Notes: generated from the sequence alone by a model not told the origin. DNA of 64,000 nt from Enterobacter sp. RHBSTW-00175 (GCF_013927005.1 NZ_CP055930.1:2418001-2482000); one strand, 5' to 3'. Shown: positions 31,871 to 41,264, numbered from the stretch's first letter. Translations and numbers: made by a program.

Positions 31871-32476
31871 ATGAATATATTGATGATCGATGAATTGCCG
31901 ATCTACATTCACGGTATGAAGACTGAGCTGAAAAGAGTCATGCCGGAATGTACTGTTTTTGCTACAAACAGCTTTGAAGATGCACAGACTATTCTGGCAT
32001 CAATGCCGGTAAACATTATTTTGCTCGACGGTGAAATGAAATGCAGTGATTTCATCAATAGCCTGACGTCCAATTGGCCCACATTGCCGATTGTGGTGAT
32101 GTTAAGAAAAGCGACAGACAGGATATTTAATTTTTACATTCGACAAAATGTAAAAGGCATTTTCACCAAAGAGCTTCCGGTAGAGAAAATCAGCCAGATA
32201 TTAAGCATGGTTTCCTCCGGGGTGGTCTGCTTTCCCGAGCAGGCGGTGGTTCACCGGGAACAGCCCGTTAGCGCATTGCCGATCCACTCTCTGAGCCGTC
32301 GGCAGCAGGAAGTTCTCAAACTTCTGGCCAACGGAGGAACAAATAAGCAAATCAGCAGACAACTCAACATCAGTGCAGGCACGGTCAAAGTGCACCTCGA
32401 GTCAATCTTTCATCGGCTTCAGGTAAACAACCGCACCCAGGCCGCAATGCTTTATTTTAAATATATTGCTAATTAG
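31871..32476 (+). CDS. LuxR/NarL-type response regulator, orphan
   Basis: 201 residues from ATG 31871 (MNILMIDELP), preceded by ACGAGG; a longer form from 31844 is possible. The N-terminal receiver-like domain retains an acidic pair (D7, E8), the putative phospho-acceptor D53 (ILLDGE) and Lys100 (FTKE), but lacks the usual Ser/Thr after the fourth strand. The C-terminal LuxR HTH (LSRRQQEVLKLLANGGTNKQISRQLNISAGTVKVHL) is typical. No kinase gene lies nearby. It probably regulates the cassette, towards which it converges. Confidence 0.8.
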   Translation: MNILMIDELPIYIHGMKTELKRVMPECTVFATNSFEDAQTILASMPVNIILLDGEMKCSDFINSLTSNWPTLPIVVMLRKATDRIFNFYIRQNVKGIFTKELPVEKISQILSMVSSGVVCFPEQAVVHREQPVSALPIHSLSRRQQEVLKLLANGGTNKQISRQLNISAGTVKVHLESIFHRLQVNNRTQAAMLYFKYIAN

Positions 32477-32518
32477 ACGACACGCCGTAAATTTTTGCAC
32501 TATGATTGTCATGTTAAA

Positions 32519-32556
32519 TAAAAGCGCAACAAGTGGGCCCTGTTGCGCTTTTATCG
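32519..32556. terminator. Bidirectional terminator in the cassette
   Basis: AAAAGCGCAACA and TGTTGCGCTTTTA pair around a short GC loop. It separates the luxR-type gene from the convergent membrane-protein genes. Confidence 0.88.
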
Positions 32557-32559
32557 TGT

Positions 32560-32862
32560 TTAGTGAGATTGTGATTTGAAATAATAGATAACCACAATTA
32601 AGGTTCCGAAATCTTGTAATAACCAAAAAGGGAAGCTATCGCTCAAAATGTCAGCGCTTGTCAAAATAAATTTAACGTTTAAGCTGCTTTCGCCAAAAAA
32701 GCCAAACGCCAGTGCCGCCAAACCGACTTTACAGAGTGTCGGCAAGGCGTGTACGCGTCGGCTGTAGGCCGCAAATAATATCAATAGCGACGTCACCAGA
32801 TCGACAACAATAATAAAAGGCAGAACCCATCCATTCATTATGTTAAGCATCTTATTCTCCAT
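32560..32862 (-). CDS. Small membrane protein, three helices, holin-like in build
   Basis: 100 residues with hydrophobic segments at about 11-34, 44-60 and 78-95 and charged turns between. No recognised family. Its start lies 11 bases inside the preceding gene, so the two are translationally coupled. Small size, three helices and linkage to a lysozyme gene suggest a holin or antiholin, but sequence alone does not prove this. It is the last gene of the minus-strand cluster. Confidence 0.6.
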   Translation of the reverse strand: MENKMLNIMNGWVLPFIIVVDLVTSLLILFAAYSRRVHALPTLCKVGLAALAFGFFGESSLNVKFILTSADILSDSFPFWLLQDFGTLIVVIYYFKSQSH

Positions 32863-33259
32863 CAGGTTTGTTGTTATTTAAATCAGGCTGAGGGAGTGAC
32901 TCATTTCTGACTTTGCTTTTGATGACGCTGGCAACATCAAAAATATCGCGCTGTTCATGACGGCGAAAGAAGTTAGCCAGCCAAACAATCAGCCCATTGC
33001 TCATGGCACCCAATATGTACCCTAAACCCAGCGTAATATCGGCCTGGTTAAGATCTATTTTCAGCCAGCGGGCTGCTAACCCACCTAACGCCACCGCTGC
33101 CCCCATACTGATACCACCAAAAATGATGCCCGCCATAAACCGGCTGTGCTGGTGCAACCGCTGTGGTTGCCAGAAAAAAGAGATACTTACACCACCAAAT
33201 AAACCTGAAAAAGCCAGTAATGCTTCACTGATAAGCGTAGGGAGAAAGTTGTCAGACAT
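32852..33259 (-). CDS. Membrane protein with charged C-terminal tail, holin-like in build
   Basis: 135 residues. Three hydrophobic segments (about 8-29, 41-65 and 75-98), the second and third very rich in Gly and Ala, are followed by a charged cytoplasmic-type tail (RRHEQRDIFD...NNNKPDGE). This is the layout of class I phage holins. Coupled to the following 100-residue membrane protein. A hairpin separates it from the barnase-like gene upstream, so it may be partly uncoupled from it. Family not recognised. Confidence 0.6.
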   Translation of the reverse strand: MSDNFLPTLISEALLAFSGLFGGVSISFFWQPQRLHQHSRFMAGIIFGGISMGAAVALGGLAARWLKIDLNQADITLGLGYILGAMSNGLIVWLANFFRRHEQRDIFDVASVIKSKVRNESLPQPDLNNNKPDGE

Positions 33260-33279
33260 GACGTTATCCTCAACAAAGA

Positions 33280-33307
33280 TAAAACCCCGGTAAATGGGGT
33301 TTTATCA
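33280..33307. terminator. Hairpin between the barnase-like gene and the membrane-protein genes
   Basis: ATAAAACCCC-GGTAAAT-GGGGTTTTAT, symmetric with A/T flanks. It would limit read-through into the two membrane-protein genes. Confidence 0.75.
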
Positions 33308-33323
33308 CCGTGACAGGGGCGGA

Positions 33324-33806
33324 TTATTGGCAAGGTTCCAGCTCAGCCAAATGCTGATACGTATCGGTTGTGATAAACCGCTGTTGCCCGGAAAGGCTGT
33401 AAATCAGGTGCTTAGGGCTGCGATAGCCCTTCTGGACGTCGATGTCCGCGCTGAGCCACTGTTGTTTTGCGGGCAAAGCCGGGTTTGCGTAGCTATCGCC
33501 GCCAATCCATTTTTTGTTGGTGGGTTTTACCCCCCAGAGAGTCTCCATTTCACTGCCGGACCAGCCAAGACGTTTTGCTTCGTGGGTCGTGATATAGCGA
33601 TCGGGCAGGCGGCCAAAGTTCTTGATATTGCGCAGCGTGGTCGCCAGGTCAGTCACGTCGTTAATAGGTGCGACGCCCTGCTCAGATAAAAACGTATTGG
33701 TCTCTTTAATTTCATCTTCGCAGGTTTTCAGGGCAGCGCTGGCCTGCATCGCAGCAGAAAGGGTGACGGCCAGAACAGCGACGTTTATGAAAGTACATTT
33801 TTTCAT
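33324..33806 (-). CDS. Secreted barnase-like protein with replaced catalytic residues
   Basis: 160 residues with a clear Sec signal peptide (cleavage near ASA-A, residue 24). The mature C-terminal part follows the barnase/N1 ribonuclease pattern: LPDRYITTHEAKRLGW, then GGDSYANPALPAKQQW, then SADIDVQKGYRS, then LIYS...FITTDTYQHL. Aligned by eye with barnase, general base Glu73 is Ser119, Arg87 is His133, His102 is Thr149 and Lys27 is Thr74; only Arg83 is kept (Arg129). The protein may therefore be non-nucleolytic or use other residues. Cys29 and Cys159 could form a disulfide. It lies downstream of a lysozyme gene. Confidence 0.75.
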   Translation of the reverse strand: MKKCTFINVAVLAVTLSAAMQASAALKTCEDEIKETNTFLSEQGVAPINDVTDLATTLRNIKNFGRLPDRYITTHEAKRLGWSGSEMETLWGVKPTNKKWIGGDSYANPALPAKQQWLSADIDVQKGYRSPKHLIYSLSGQQRFITTDTYQHLAELEPCQ

Positions 33807-33823
33807 CGTATTTTCCTGTTTAA

Positions 33824-34276
33824 TTAACTGAGAAATAACTTCATTTCCGCCTCACGGCGTCGGGTAAGGCCAGTCAACACTTTGCCGCCCGCTTTGTTCC
33901 AGCTTTTGAACTGGAGCGCTGCGCCGTCGATATCCCCGGCGTTAAATTTCTTCAGCAGGGTCGATTTCTTTAAATTGCCGACGCCGAGGTTGAAGGCAAA
34001 CGACACCAGTGCATCGAACTGACTTTGGGTTGCGCTGTGGATCAGCAGCTTTTTAACGCCATCCTCCGTGCGCTTCAGGTCTTTGCGCAGCAGGGTTTTG
34101 GCTTCGCCAGTGGTGATTTTGATGAGTTTTTCCATCTCCTCTTTGAGGATCAAATGGCCGTAGCCGATGGTCCACAAACCCACGGCGTCGCGATAACGCT
34201 CCAGCTTCAGTCCTTCAAAATGGCAAATCAGCTCGACGCCTTTATCGCCGGTGCTATCAGGTTGTTTTTGCATCAT
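33824..34276 (-). CDS. T4-type lysozyme (GH24) without signal peptide
   Basis: 150 residues. The GH24 triad is intact with exact T4 spacing: Glu21, Asp30, Thr36 in HFEGLKLERYRDAVGLWTIGYGH. The C-terminal helical lobe (FDALVSFAFNLGVGNLKKSTLLKKFNAGD) also fits. It hydrolyses peptidoglycan. There is no signal peptide or SAR helix, so it should need a holin-like protein to reach the wall; two candidates lie downstream. ATG 34276 overlaps the upstream stop (ATGA). In phages such genes are endolysins; here no other phage gene is present. Confidence 0.88.
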   Translation of the reverse strand: MMQKQPDSTGDKGVELICHFEGLKLERYRDAVGLWTIGYGHLILKEEMEKLIKITTGEAKTLLRKDLKRTEDGVKKLLIHSATQSQFDALVSFAFNLGVGNLKKSTLLKKFNAGDIDGAALQFKSWNKAGGKVLTGLTRRREAEMKLFLS

Positions 34277-34875
34277 GGAGTCTCCTCTGCTTTGGGACGG
34301 GGAATGACTTTGTTGGTGTATTCGTCGATCAAACGCATCACGCTTTCCGGCGGGGGTAATGCGGTAAATTGCATCTCCACGTCGACGTGGCGGCTATCGC
34401 GTCCACCTTTGCTGTCGCTTGAGGGCGAAAGGCTGACGTGGAAGCGACCAAATTCGTTTTCACCTGCCTGCTGCGACGGGGTTTGCATCCCTTCAGTGCG
34501 GATCGTGAGGTTGACCTTCATTTTTTCCAGCATCAGCCCGCGCGGGGTGGAAAGCGCGACCAGCGGCAGGTCAAAATAGTGCTTTTCATCCAGCGCCAGC
34601 TGAACGGTGCGGGGGATCAGCGAGCCGTCGTCCGCCGGTTCAAAAAAAGGGTCCAGCGCCTTCATATATTGCTGGGCGATCATTTCATTGGCTGCCGTCG
34701 CCGCGTATTGCATTCCCCGGGTAATATCTTCAAGCGTGACGGGTACGCCCGGAATATCTGCGGGAGGCGGTGGATTATTTCCCTTTACCGGAGGCGGCGT
34801 TCCATCAGCCTCTTTCTCCGTCTTATTCTCTGGCTCCTCATCCTTGTTGCCGCGTAGCCATGTTTTAAAAGACAT
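34273..34875 (-). CDS. DUF2589-type protein, second copy
   Basis: 200 residues. An acidic and Pro-rich N terminus (PPPVKGNNPPPPADIPG) precedes a domain that parallels the upstream gene: an early 'QYMKALDPFF' helix, then beta-rich LALDEKHYFDLPLVAL, then 'GRDSRHVDVEMQF' and a final helix 'PPESVMRLIDEYTNKVI'. The C-terminal pattern matches its neighbour (PPEALQRVIDYLTN), so the two are likely paralogues. No enzymatic motif. The function of DUF2589 is unknown. Translationally coupled to the lysozyme gene. Confidence 0.65.
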   Translation of the reverse strand: MSFKTWLRGNKDEEPENKTEKEADGTPPPVKGNNPPPPADIPGVPVTLEDITRGMQYAATAANEMIAQQYMKALDPFFEPADDGSLIPRTVQLALDEKHYFDLPLVALSTPRGLMLEKMKVNLTIRTEGMQTPSQQAGENEFGRFHVSLSPSSDSKGGRDSRHVDVEMQFTALPPPESVMRLIDEYTNKVIPRPKAEETP

Positions 34876-34949
34876 AATTCACTCCTGAAGTGAGGCCACC
34901 GACGGCAGCCTCATGCGTTAGGGAAAAGCAATACTCTGCTGGCGAGCCG

Positions 34950-35507
34950 TTACTGCGCCGCGACAGGCTTGGTTTTGGCGTTGGTGAGGTAATCAATAAC
35001 GCGTTGCAGCGCTTCAGGCGGTTCCTGACGTTTGATCTGCGTGTGAATGGAATACTTGGCGCGGGTGTCGGTGGAGCGAGTTTGCTCCGATTTATGCGAT
35101 ACCTTGCCGGTCATTTTGGCTTTGAACACGCCCCAGCCGATGGACGCTTCAACGGAGGCTTCCGCTTCAGTGCTGCTGGAGCTGGCTTCGCTCTGGCTCA
35201 CTTCCAGTTCGAAGTCGATGGTGCCGTCTTCAATGCAAATGATTGGGTGAGTGATGGCCGCCAGCAGCGGGATGCTCATTTTGCGGGTGACGCTGCCTTT
35301 GCTAACGCCTTGCTCGTCCACCACGGTTTCGTCGTAATCGAACTCAATGGCGACGGCTTTACCGTCTTTAATACAGACGGAAAGCAGGAAATCGGTATAC
35401 GACTTGCTGGCCTGAACCTGCGCTTTGATCATTGCCTGCAGCGGGCCGCCGATCATATGTTCCAGCGGCAGGGCGTTAATGACTGAACCAATAAATTGTG
35501 AATCCAT
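34950..35507 (-). CDS. DUF2589-domain protein, first gene of the cassette
   Basis: 185 residues matching the DUF2589 pattern: LPLEHMIGGPLQAMIKAQVQ at the N terminus, a central beta-rich part with SIPLLAAITHPIICIEDGTIDFELEVSQSE, a Ser/Glu/Ala-rich segment, 'WGVFKAKMTGKVSHKSEQTRSTDTRAKY' and a C-terminal helix. The family occurs in many bacteria with no known role. It is the promoter-proximal gene of the minus-strand cluster and diverges from tyrB. The RBS AAGGAGTTCACATT before the ATG is strong. Confidence 0.8.
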   Translation of the reverse strand: MDSQFIGSVINALPLEHMIGGPLQAMIKAQVQASKSYTDFLLSVCIKDGKAVAIEFDYDETVVDEQGVSKGSVTRKMSIPLLAAITHPIICIEDGTIDFELEVSQSEASSSSTEAEASVEASIGWGVFKAKMTGKVSHKSEQTRSTDTRAKYSIHTQIKRQEPPEALQRVIDYLTNAKTKPVAAQ

Positions 35508-35713
35508 AATGTGAACTCCTTGAATCAGTGAATGCGCGGATGCGCAGGGTTCACATTACGGCAGGGCGAGAGCGTGAAATATTGGGCAAATGACACGGGG
35601 CGAGAGTGCAAAAAACCTATGCCGATCGCAGGATGCGGGGAAAGGGTGGTGTTACGGGAGGTTCCGGTTTATTGTTGAATTCCCTGCCTGATAATAATCT
35701 GGAGAACCATCGC

Positions 35714-36907
35714 GTGTTTCAGAAAGTTGACGCCTACGCCGGCGACCCCATTCTCTCCTTAATGGAGCGTTTCAAAGAAGATCCTCGCAGCGACAAAGTG
35801 AACCTGAGCATTGGTCTGTATTACAACGAGGATGCCATTATTCCTCAGTTGCAGGCTGTTGCAGAAGCCGAAGCGCGTCTGAATGCCATGCCACATGGCG
35901 CATCGCTTTATCTGCCGATGGAAGGGTTAAATGCCTACCGTAACACCATCGCGCCGCTGCTGTTTGGTGCCGATCATCCGGTGCTTGCGCAAAAACGCGT
36001 CGCCACCATCCAGACGCTGGGCGGCTCGGGTGCGCTGAAAGTCGGCGCAGACTTCCTGAAAAAATATTTCCCGGATTCCGGCGTGTGGGTCAGTGATCCT
36101 ACGTGGGAAAACCACATTGCTATCTTCGAAGGTGCGGGTTTTAAGGTCGCGACTTATCCGTGGTTCGACAATGAAACCAACGGTGTGCGTGTAGAGTCAC
36201 TGCTGGAAAAACTGAATACCCTGCCAGAGCGCAGTATTGTGCTGCTGCACCCGTGCTGCCACAACCCAACGGGCGCAGACCTCACCAATCCTCAGTGGGA
36301 TGCGGTGATTGAGGTACTGAAAGCGCGCAACCTGATCCCGTTCCTCGACATTGCCTATCAGGGTTTTGGCGCAGGTATGGAAGAAGATGCCTACGCTATT
36401 CGCGCCGTTGCCAGCGCCGGATTACCTGCACTGGTCAGCAACTCGTTCTCGAAAATCTTCTCCCTGTATGGCGAGCGCGTAGGCGGCCTGTCTGTGATCT
36501 GTGAAGATGCTGAAGCCGCAGGGCGTGTGCTGGGTCAGCTGAAAGCGACCGTGCGCCGTATCTACTCCAGCCCACCAAACTTTGGTGCGCAGGTTGTGGC
36601 GACCGTTCTGGGTGACGATAAACTGAAAGCCACCTGGCTTGCGGAAGTGGAAGCGATGCGTAAGCGTATCCTGGCGATGCGTCAGGAGCTGGTAAACGTG
36701 CTGAAAGAGGCGGTTCCAGGGCATAACTTTGACTACCTGCTCAGGCAGCGCGGTATGTTCAGCTATACCGGCCTGAGTGCCGCACAGGTTGACCGTATGC
36801 GTGATGAGTTCGGTGTTTACCTGATTGCCAGCGGCCGTATGTGCTTAGCCGGTCTGAATACCAGTAACGTTCAGCGCGTGGCGCAGGCATTTGCTGCTGT
36901 AATGTAA
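35714..36907 (+). CDS. tyrB: Aromatic amino acid aminotransferase TyrB
   Basis: 397 residues when started at GTG 35714, which aligns with the E. coli Met start ([13 protein letters not shown]) and follows GGAGA; the frame open from 35606 is not conserved. A PLP enzyme for the last step of Tyr and Phe synthesis and for Leu. The PLP lysine is in [17 protein letters not shown], and [13 protein letters not shown] is conserved. The upstream region abuts the cassette. I saw no good TyrR box (TGTAAA-N6-TTTACA), unlike E. coli. Confidence 0.95.
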   Translation: MFQKVDAYAGDPILSLMERFKEDPRSDKVNLSIGLYYNEDAIIPQLQAVAEAEARLNAMPHGASLYLPMEGLNAYRNTIAPLLFGADHPVLAQKRVATIQTLGGSGALKVGADFLKKYFPDSGVWVSDPTWENHIAIFEGAGFKVATYPWFDNETNGVRVESLLEKLNTLPERSIVLLHPCCHNPTGADLTNPQWDAVIEVLKARNLIPFLDIAYQGFGAGMEEDAYAIRAVASAGLPALVSNSFSKIFSLYGERVGGLSVICEDAEAAGRVLGQLKATVRRIYSSPPNFGAQVVATVLGDDKLKATWLAEVEAMRKRILAMRQELVNVLKEAVPGHNFDYLLRQRGMFSYTGLSAAQVDRMRDEFGVYLIASGRMCLAGLNTSNVQRVAQAFAAVM

Positions 36908-36927
36908 GTACTCACTCACTGAACTAT

Positions 36928-37015
36928 GTAGGCCGGGTAAGGCGTAGCCGCCACCCGGCTTTTTTTGTACCCGTGTAAAAGATTGCCCGGTGGCGCGGCG
37001 CTTACCCGGCCTGCG
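36928..37015. repeat. REP (BIME) pair downstream of tyrB
   Basis: GTAGGCCGGGTAAGGCGTAG and, inverted, TGCCCGGTGGCGCGGCGC. Two REP units in opposite orientation are separated by about 25 bases; the first is followed by a T run and may double as terminator. Confidence 0.85.
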
Positions 37016-37167
37016 TCTCTCATCCACACTCTGTGATCTTCTTCTTTTTATTCAGATCCATAAGCAAAAACTCCTTTCATTCGACTCCCCCAGGGGTTAT
37101 GGTCGGGTAGTTTTTTGACCGTTCGCTCAAAATAAAACGATAACAAACTGAATATTCAGGGGAAAAC

Positions 37168-37881
37168 ATGCGCAAGATCACACTGGCGCTCAGCGCCGCC
37201 TGCTTATTGTTCTCGCTTAATAGTGCAGTCGTTGCGCGAGCTTCCGCGCCCACACCGGTTTACACCGGAACCACCGCCGCCATTCTTGCTGAGCAAGCAC
37301 CGATTCACTGGGTTTCTGTGGCACAGATTGAAAACAGCCTGATGGGCCGCCCGCCGATGGCCGTGGGTTTTGATATCGACGACACCGTCTTGTTCTCAAG
37401 CCCGGGTTTCTGGCGCGGTAAGAAAATGTACTCACCGGACAGCGAAGCCTATCTGAAAAACCCGGAATTCTGGGAAAAAATGAATAATGGCTGGGATGAG
37501 TTCAGCATTCCGAAAGAAGTGGCTCGCTCACTGATTGCCATGCACGTTAAGCGTGGCGACAGCATTTTCTTTGTGACCGGACGCAGCCAGACCAAAACCG
37601 AAACGGTATCCAAAACCTTGCAGGACGATTTTCTGATCCCTGCCGCCAATATGAACCCGGTGATTTTTGCGGGTGATAAACCTGGCCAGAACACCAAAAC
37701 GCAGTGGCTGGAGCAGAAAAATATCAAAGTGTTTTATGGTGATTCTGACAACGATATCACCGCTGCTCGTGATGTAGGTGCCAGAGGGATCAGGGTGTTA
37801 CGCGCCTCTAATTCGACCTATCGACCACTGCCGATGGCGGGGAGTTTTGGCGAAGAGGTGATTGTGAATTCTGAATACTGA
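37168..37881 (+). CDS. aphA: Class B acid phosphatase AphA
   Basis: 237 residues, as in E. coli. The signal peptide ends near residue 25 (VARASAP). The HAD-type catalytic motif FDIDDT is at 68-73 (nucleophile Asp69, Asp71). A second motif [11 protein letters not shown] and the [12 protein letters not shown] metal-binding motif are present. A periplasmic tetrameric phosphotransferase/phosphatase on nucleotides and other monoesters. REP units precede it. In E. coli yjbQ comes next; it is absent here. Confidence 0.96.
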   Translation: MRKITLALSAACLLFSLNSAVVARASAPTPVYTGTTAAILAEQAPIHWVSVAQIENSLMGRPPMAVGFDIDDTVLFSSPGFWRGKKMYSPDSEAYLKNPEFWEKMNNGWDEFSIPKEVARSLIAMHVKRGDSIFFVTGRSQTKTETVSKTLQDDFLIPAANMNPVIFAGDKPGQNTKTQWLEQKNIKVFYGDSDNDITAARDVGARGIRVLRASNSTYRPLPMAGSFGEEVIVNSEY

Positions 37882-37997
37882 GGTATGCTGATTTTTTGAA
37901 CAAATCAGGCCTGCCGGGTTTACCTTTTGTCGTCTTGCTGCACACTTAAAGAGGCAGGTACTCAGGTCGTGTTCAACCCATTTACAGGTGAGCAAAG

Positions 37998-38351
37998 ATG
38001 ACAATCTCGGAGATACTTCAATACTGCATGAATAAGCCTGGCGCAGAGCAAAGCGTCCACAGTGACTGGAAAGCCACGCAGATAAAGGTTGGTGATGTAC
38101 TGTTTGCCATGGTGAAAGAGATCGAAGGTCGCCCGGCGGCATCGCTGAAAACCAGCCCGGAGCTGGCTGAGCTGTTACGCGAGCAGCACCATGATGTCCG
38201 GCCAAGCAAGCATCTCAATAAAGCCCACTGGAGCACCGTCTATCTTGATGGCTCGCTGCCTGGCTCGCAAATTTACTATCTGGTGGATGCGTCTTATCAG
38301 CAGGCCGTTGAACTGTTGCCGGACACGACCCGACAACAGCTCTCCGTGTGA
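37998..38351 (+). CDS. yjbR: YjbR, MmcQ/YjbR-family DNA-binding-like protein
   Basis: 117 residues (E. coli 118). A small alpha/beta protein of the double-wing 'CyaY-like' MmcQ/YjbR fold, with conserved W-KATQIKVGDVLFAMV and KAHWSTVYLDGS...YLVDASYQQA. DNA binding has been suggested from structure, but no role is established. It converges on uvrA with a gap of three bases and no visible terminator. Confidence 0.93.
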   Translation: MTISEILQYCMNKPGAEQSVHSDWKATQIKVGDVLFAMVKEIEGRPAASLKTSPELAELLREQHHDVRPSKHLNKAHWSTVYLDGSLPGSQIYYLVDASYQQAVELLPDTTRQQLSV

Positions 38352-38354
38352 CGA

Positions 38355-41177
38355 TTACAGCAAAGGCTTGAGGAAACGTGCGGTGTGCGAAGCTTCGCAC
38401 TCTGCAACGGTTTCTGGCGTACCGGACACGAGAATTTCACCGCCGCCGCTACCGCCTTCAGGGCCGAGATCCACAATCCAGTCTGCAGTTTTAATCACAT
38501 CGAGATTGTGCTCAATCACCACAATGGTATTGCCCTGATCGCGCAACTGATGCAGTACGTCGAGCAACTGCTGGATATCCGCAAAGTGCAGGCCTGTGGT
38601 CGGTTCATCCAGAATGTACAGCGTCTGACCGGTGCCGCGCTTGGACAGTTCGCGCGCCAGCTTCACGCGCTGCGCTTCACCGCCGGAAAGCGTGGTCGCT
38701 GACTGCCCCAGACGGATATAGGTCAGCCCCACATCCATCAGCGTTTGCAGTTTACGCGCCAGCGCAGGAACGGCATCAAAGAACTCGCGCGCCTCTTCAA
38801 TGGTCATATCCAGCACTTCGTGGATGGTCTTGCCTTTGTATTTAATCTCCAGCGTTTCGCGGTTATAGCGCTTACCTTTGCACTGGTCGCACGGTACGTA
38901 GATATCTGGCAGGAAGTGCATCTCAACCTTGATAACCCCGTCGCCCTGACAGGCTTCACAACGACCACCGCGCACGTTAAAGCTGAAACGTCCTGGCGTA
39001 TACCCGCGCGAACGGGATTCCGGCACACCAGCGAAGAGTTCGCGTACAGGTGTGAACACGCCGGTATAGGTTGCCGGGTTGGAACGCGGCGTGCGGCCAA
39101 TCGGGCTCTGATCGATATCGATAACCTTATCGAAATGCTCCAGCCCCTGAATATCGCGGTACGGTGCTGGTTCTGCGAGCGTTGCGCCATTAAGCTGGGT
39201 CTGCGCAATCGGGAACAGCGTATCGTTGATAAGCGTCGATTTACCGGAACCGGACACGCCGGTAATACAGGTGAACAGGCCGACGGGCAGCGTCAGGGTT
39301 ACGTCTTTCAGGTTGTTGCCGCGCGCCCCAGTCAGCTTCAGCACTTTTTCTGGGTTCGCCGCCACACGCTGTTTCGGTACCTCAATCTTGCGTTTGCCGC
39401 TCATGTACTGGCCGGTCAGTGATTCTGGCACCGCCATAATATCCTTGAGCGTCCCTTCCGCCACGACCTGACCGCCATGCACGCCTGCGCCCGGGCCGAT
39501 GTCGATAACGTGGTCAGCGGCGCGAATAGCGTCTTCATCGTGCTCGACCACAATCACCGTGTTGCCGAGGTTACGCAGGTGGATAAGCGTACCGAGCAGG
39601 CGTTCGTTATCGCGCTGATGCAGGCCGATAGACGGCTCGTCCAGCACGTACATCACGCCCACTAAGCCCGCACCAATCTGGCTTGCCAGGCGGATACGCT
39701 GTGCTTCACCACCGGAGAGCGTTTCAGCCGATCGGGAAAGCGTCAGGTAGTTCAGACCCACGTTCACCAGGAATTTCAGGCGATCGCCAATCTCTTTCAG
39801 CACTTTTTCGGCAATTTTCGCGCGCTGTCCGGAAAGCTTCAGGTTAGTGAAGAAGTCCATCGCGTGGCCGATGCTCATATCTGAGATGGTCGGCAGCGCC
39901 GTGTTTTCGACAAACACATGACGCGCTTCGCGACGCAGGCGCGTGCCGTCGCAGGTGGCGCAGGAGCGGTTGCTGATAAACTTCGCCAGCTCTTCACGTA
40001 CAGCGCTGGATTCCGTCTCTTTGTAGCGGCGCTCCATGTTGTGCAGCACGCCTTCAAACGGGTGACGGCGCACGGAGGTATCGCCACGATCGTTCATGTA
40101 TTTGAATTCGATGTTCTCTTTACCGGAACCGTACAGCACCACTTTGTGTACCGTCGGGTTCAGGCTGCCCCATGGGGCTTCAACATCGAATTTATAGTGC
40201 TCTGCTAACGACTTGAGCATCTGGAAATAGTAGAAGTTACGCTTATCCCAGCCGCGAATAGCGCCGCCAGCCAGCGACAGCTCCGGGTTCTGAATCACGC
40301 GGTCTGGATCGAAATACTGCTGAACGCCCAGCCCGTCGCATGTCGGACATGCGCCCGCCGGGTTGTTGAACGAGAACAGGCGTGGTTCAAGCTCGCGCAT
40401 ACTGTAGCCGCAAATTGGGCAGGCAAAGTTAGCAGAGAAGAGCAGCTCTTCGGCTTTTGGGTCGTCCATGTCGGACACCACGGCGGTGCCGCCTGAGAGT
40501 TCGAGCGCCGTTTCAAACGATTCGGCCAGACGTGTTGCCAGATCCTCACGCACTTTGAAGCGGTCAATCACCACTTCGATGGTGTGTTTCTTCTGTAATT
40601 CCAGCTTCGGTGGATCAGACAGGTCACACACTTCTCCGTCGATACGGGCGCGGATGTAGCCCTGGCTTGCCAGGTTTTCCAGCGTTTTGGTGTGCTCGCC
40701 TTTACGCTCTTTAATGATAGGGGCGAGCAGCATCAGGCGTTTACCTTCCGGCTGCGCCAGCACGTTATCGACCATCTGGCTCACGGTTTGCGCGGCCAGT
40801 GGTACATCGTGGTCCGGGCAGCGCGGCTCACCAACGCGTGCAAACAGCAGGCGCAGGTAATCATGAATTTCGGTAATCGTACCGACCGTTGAACGCGGGT
40901 TATGTGAAGTCGATTTCTGCTCGATAGAGATAGCAGGTGACAACCCTTCAATGTGGTCAACGTCCGGTTTTTCCATTAACGACAGGAACTGCCGGGCATA
41001 GGCTGAGAGTGATTCAACGTAACGACGCTGTCCTTCGGCGTATAAAGTGTCGAAAGCCAGCGAGGATTTGCCAGACCCCGAAAGCCCGGTCACGACGATG
41101 AGTTTGTCGCGAGGGATAATGAGGTTGATATTTTTGAGATTATGGGTGCGGGCGCCCCGAACTTCGATCTTATCCAT
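38355..41177 (-). CDS. uvrA: Excinuclease ABC subunit A
   Basis: 940 residues, the E. coli length. Two ABC ATPase modules are visible: Walker [16 protein letters not shown] near residue 31 and [13 protein letters not shown] near 640, each with LSGGEAQR signatures. The zinc motifs [13 protein letters not shown] and CEACQGDG...CDQCKG are also present. It finds DNA lesions with UvrB in nucleotide excision repair. Divergent from ssb, with a LexA box between the two. Confidence 0.98.
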   Translation of the reverse strand: MDKIEVRGARTHNLKNINLIIPRDKLIVVTGLSGSGKSSLAFDTLYAEGQRRYVESLSAYARQFLSLMEKPDVDHIEGLSPAISIEQKSTSHNPRSTVGTITEIHDYLRLLFARVGEPRCPDHDVPLAAQTVSQMVDNVLAQPEGKRLMLLAPIIKERKGEHTKTLENLASQGYIRARIDGEVCDLSDPPKLELQKKHTIEVVIDRFKVREDLATRLAESFETALELSGGTAVVSDMDDPKAEELLFSANFACPICGYSMRELEPRLFSFNNPAGACPTCDGLGVQQYFDPDRVIQNPELSLAGGAIRGWDKRNFYYFQMLKSLAEHYKFDVEAPWGSLNPTVHKVVLYGSGKENIEFKYMNDRGDTSVRRHPFEGVLHNMERRYKETESSAVREELAKFISNRSCATCDGTRLRREARHVFVENTALPTISDMSIGHAMDFFTNLKLSGQRAKIAEKVLKEIGDRLKFLVNVGLNYLTLSRSAETLSGGEAQRIRLASQIGAGLVGVMYVLDEPSIGLHQRDNERLLGTLIHLRNLGNTVIVVEHDEDAIRAADHVIDIGPGAGVHGGQVVAEGTLKDIMAVPESLTGQYMSGKRKIEVPKQRVAANPEKVLKLTGARGNNLKDVTLTLPVGLFTCITGVSGSGKSTLINDTLFPIAQTQLNGATLAEPAPYRDIQGLEHFDKVIDIDQSPIGRTPRSNPATYTGVFTPVRELFAGVPESRSRGYTPGRFSFNVRGGRCEACQGDGVIKVEMHFLPDIYVPCDQCKGKRYNRETLEIKYKGKTIHEVLDMTIEEAREFFDAVPALARKLQTLMDVGLTYIRLGQSATTLSGGEAQRVKLARELSKRGTGQTLYILDEPTTGLHFADIQQLLDVLHQLRDQGNTIVVIEHNLDVIKTADWIVDLGPEGGSGGGEILVSGTPETVAECEASHTARFLKPLL

Positions 41178-41264
41178 TCACCTTTCCCGGTAGGAACACT
41201 GTTTGCCTGGTTTGTTTGAAGGACAACCGGCTGTCAGAAACGGCTAATTATGACACAAATTGAC

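Noticed and set aside
30434..35507. Complete prophage or T6SS cluster
   Set aside because: No integrase, capsid, tail, VgrG, Hcp or Tss genes are present. Only lysis-like and effector-like genes occur, so the region is reported as a cassette rather than a phage or T6SS.
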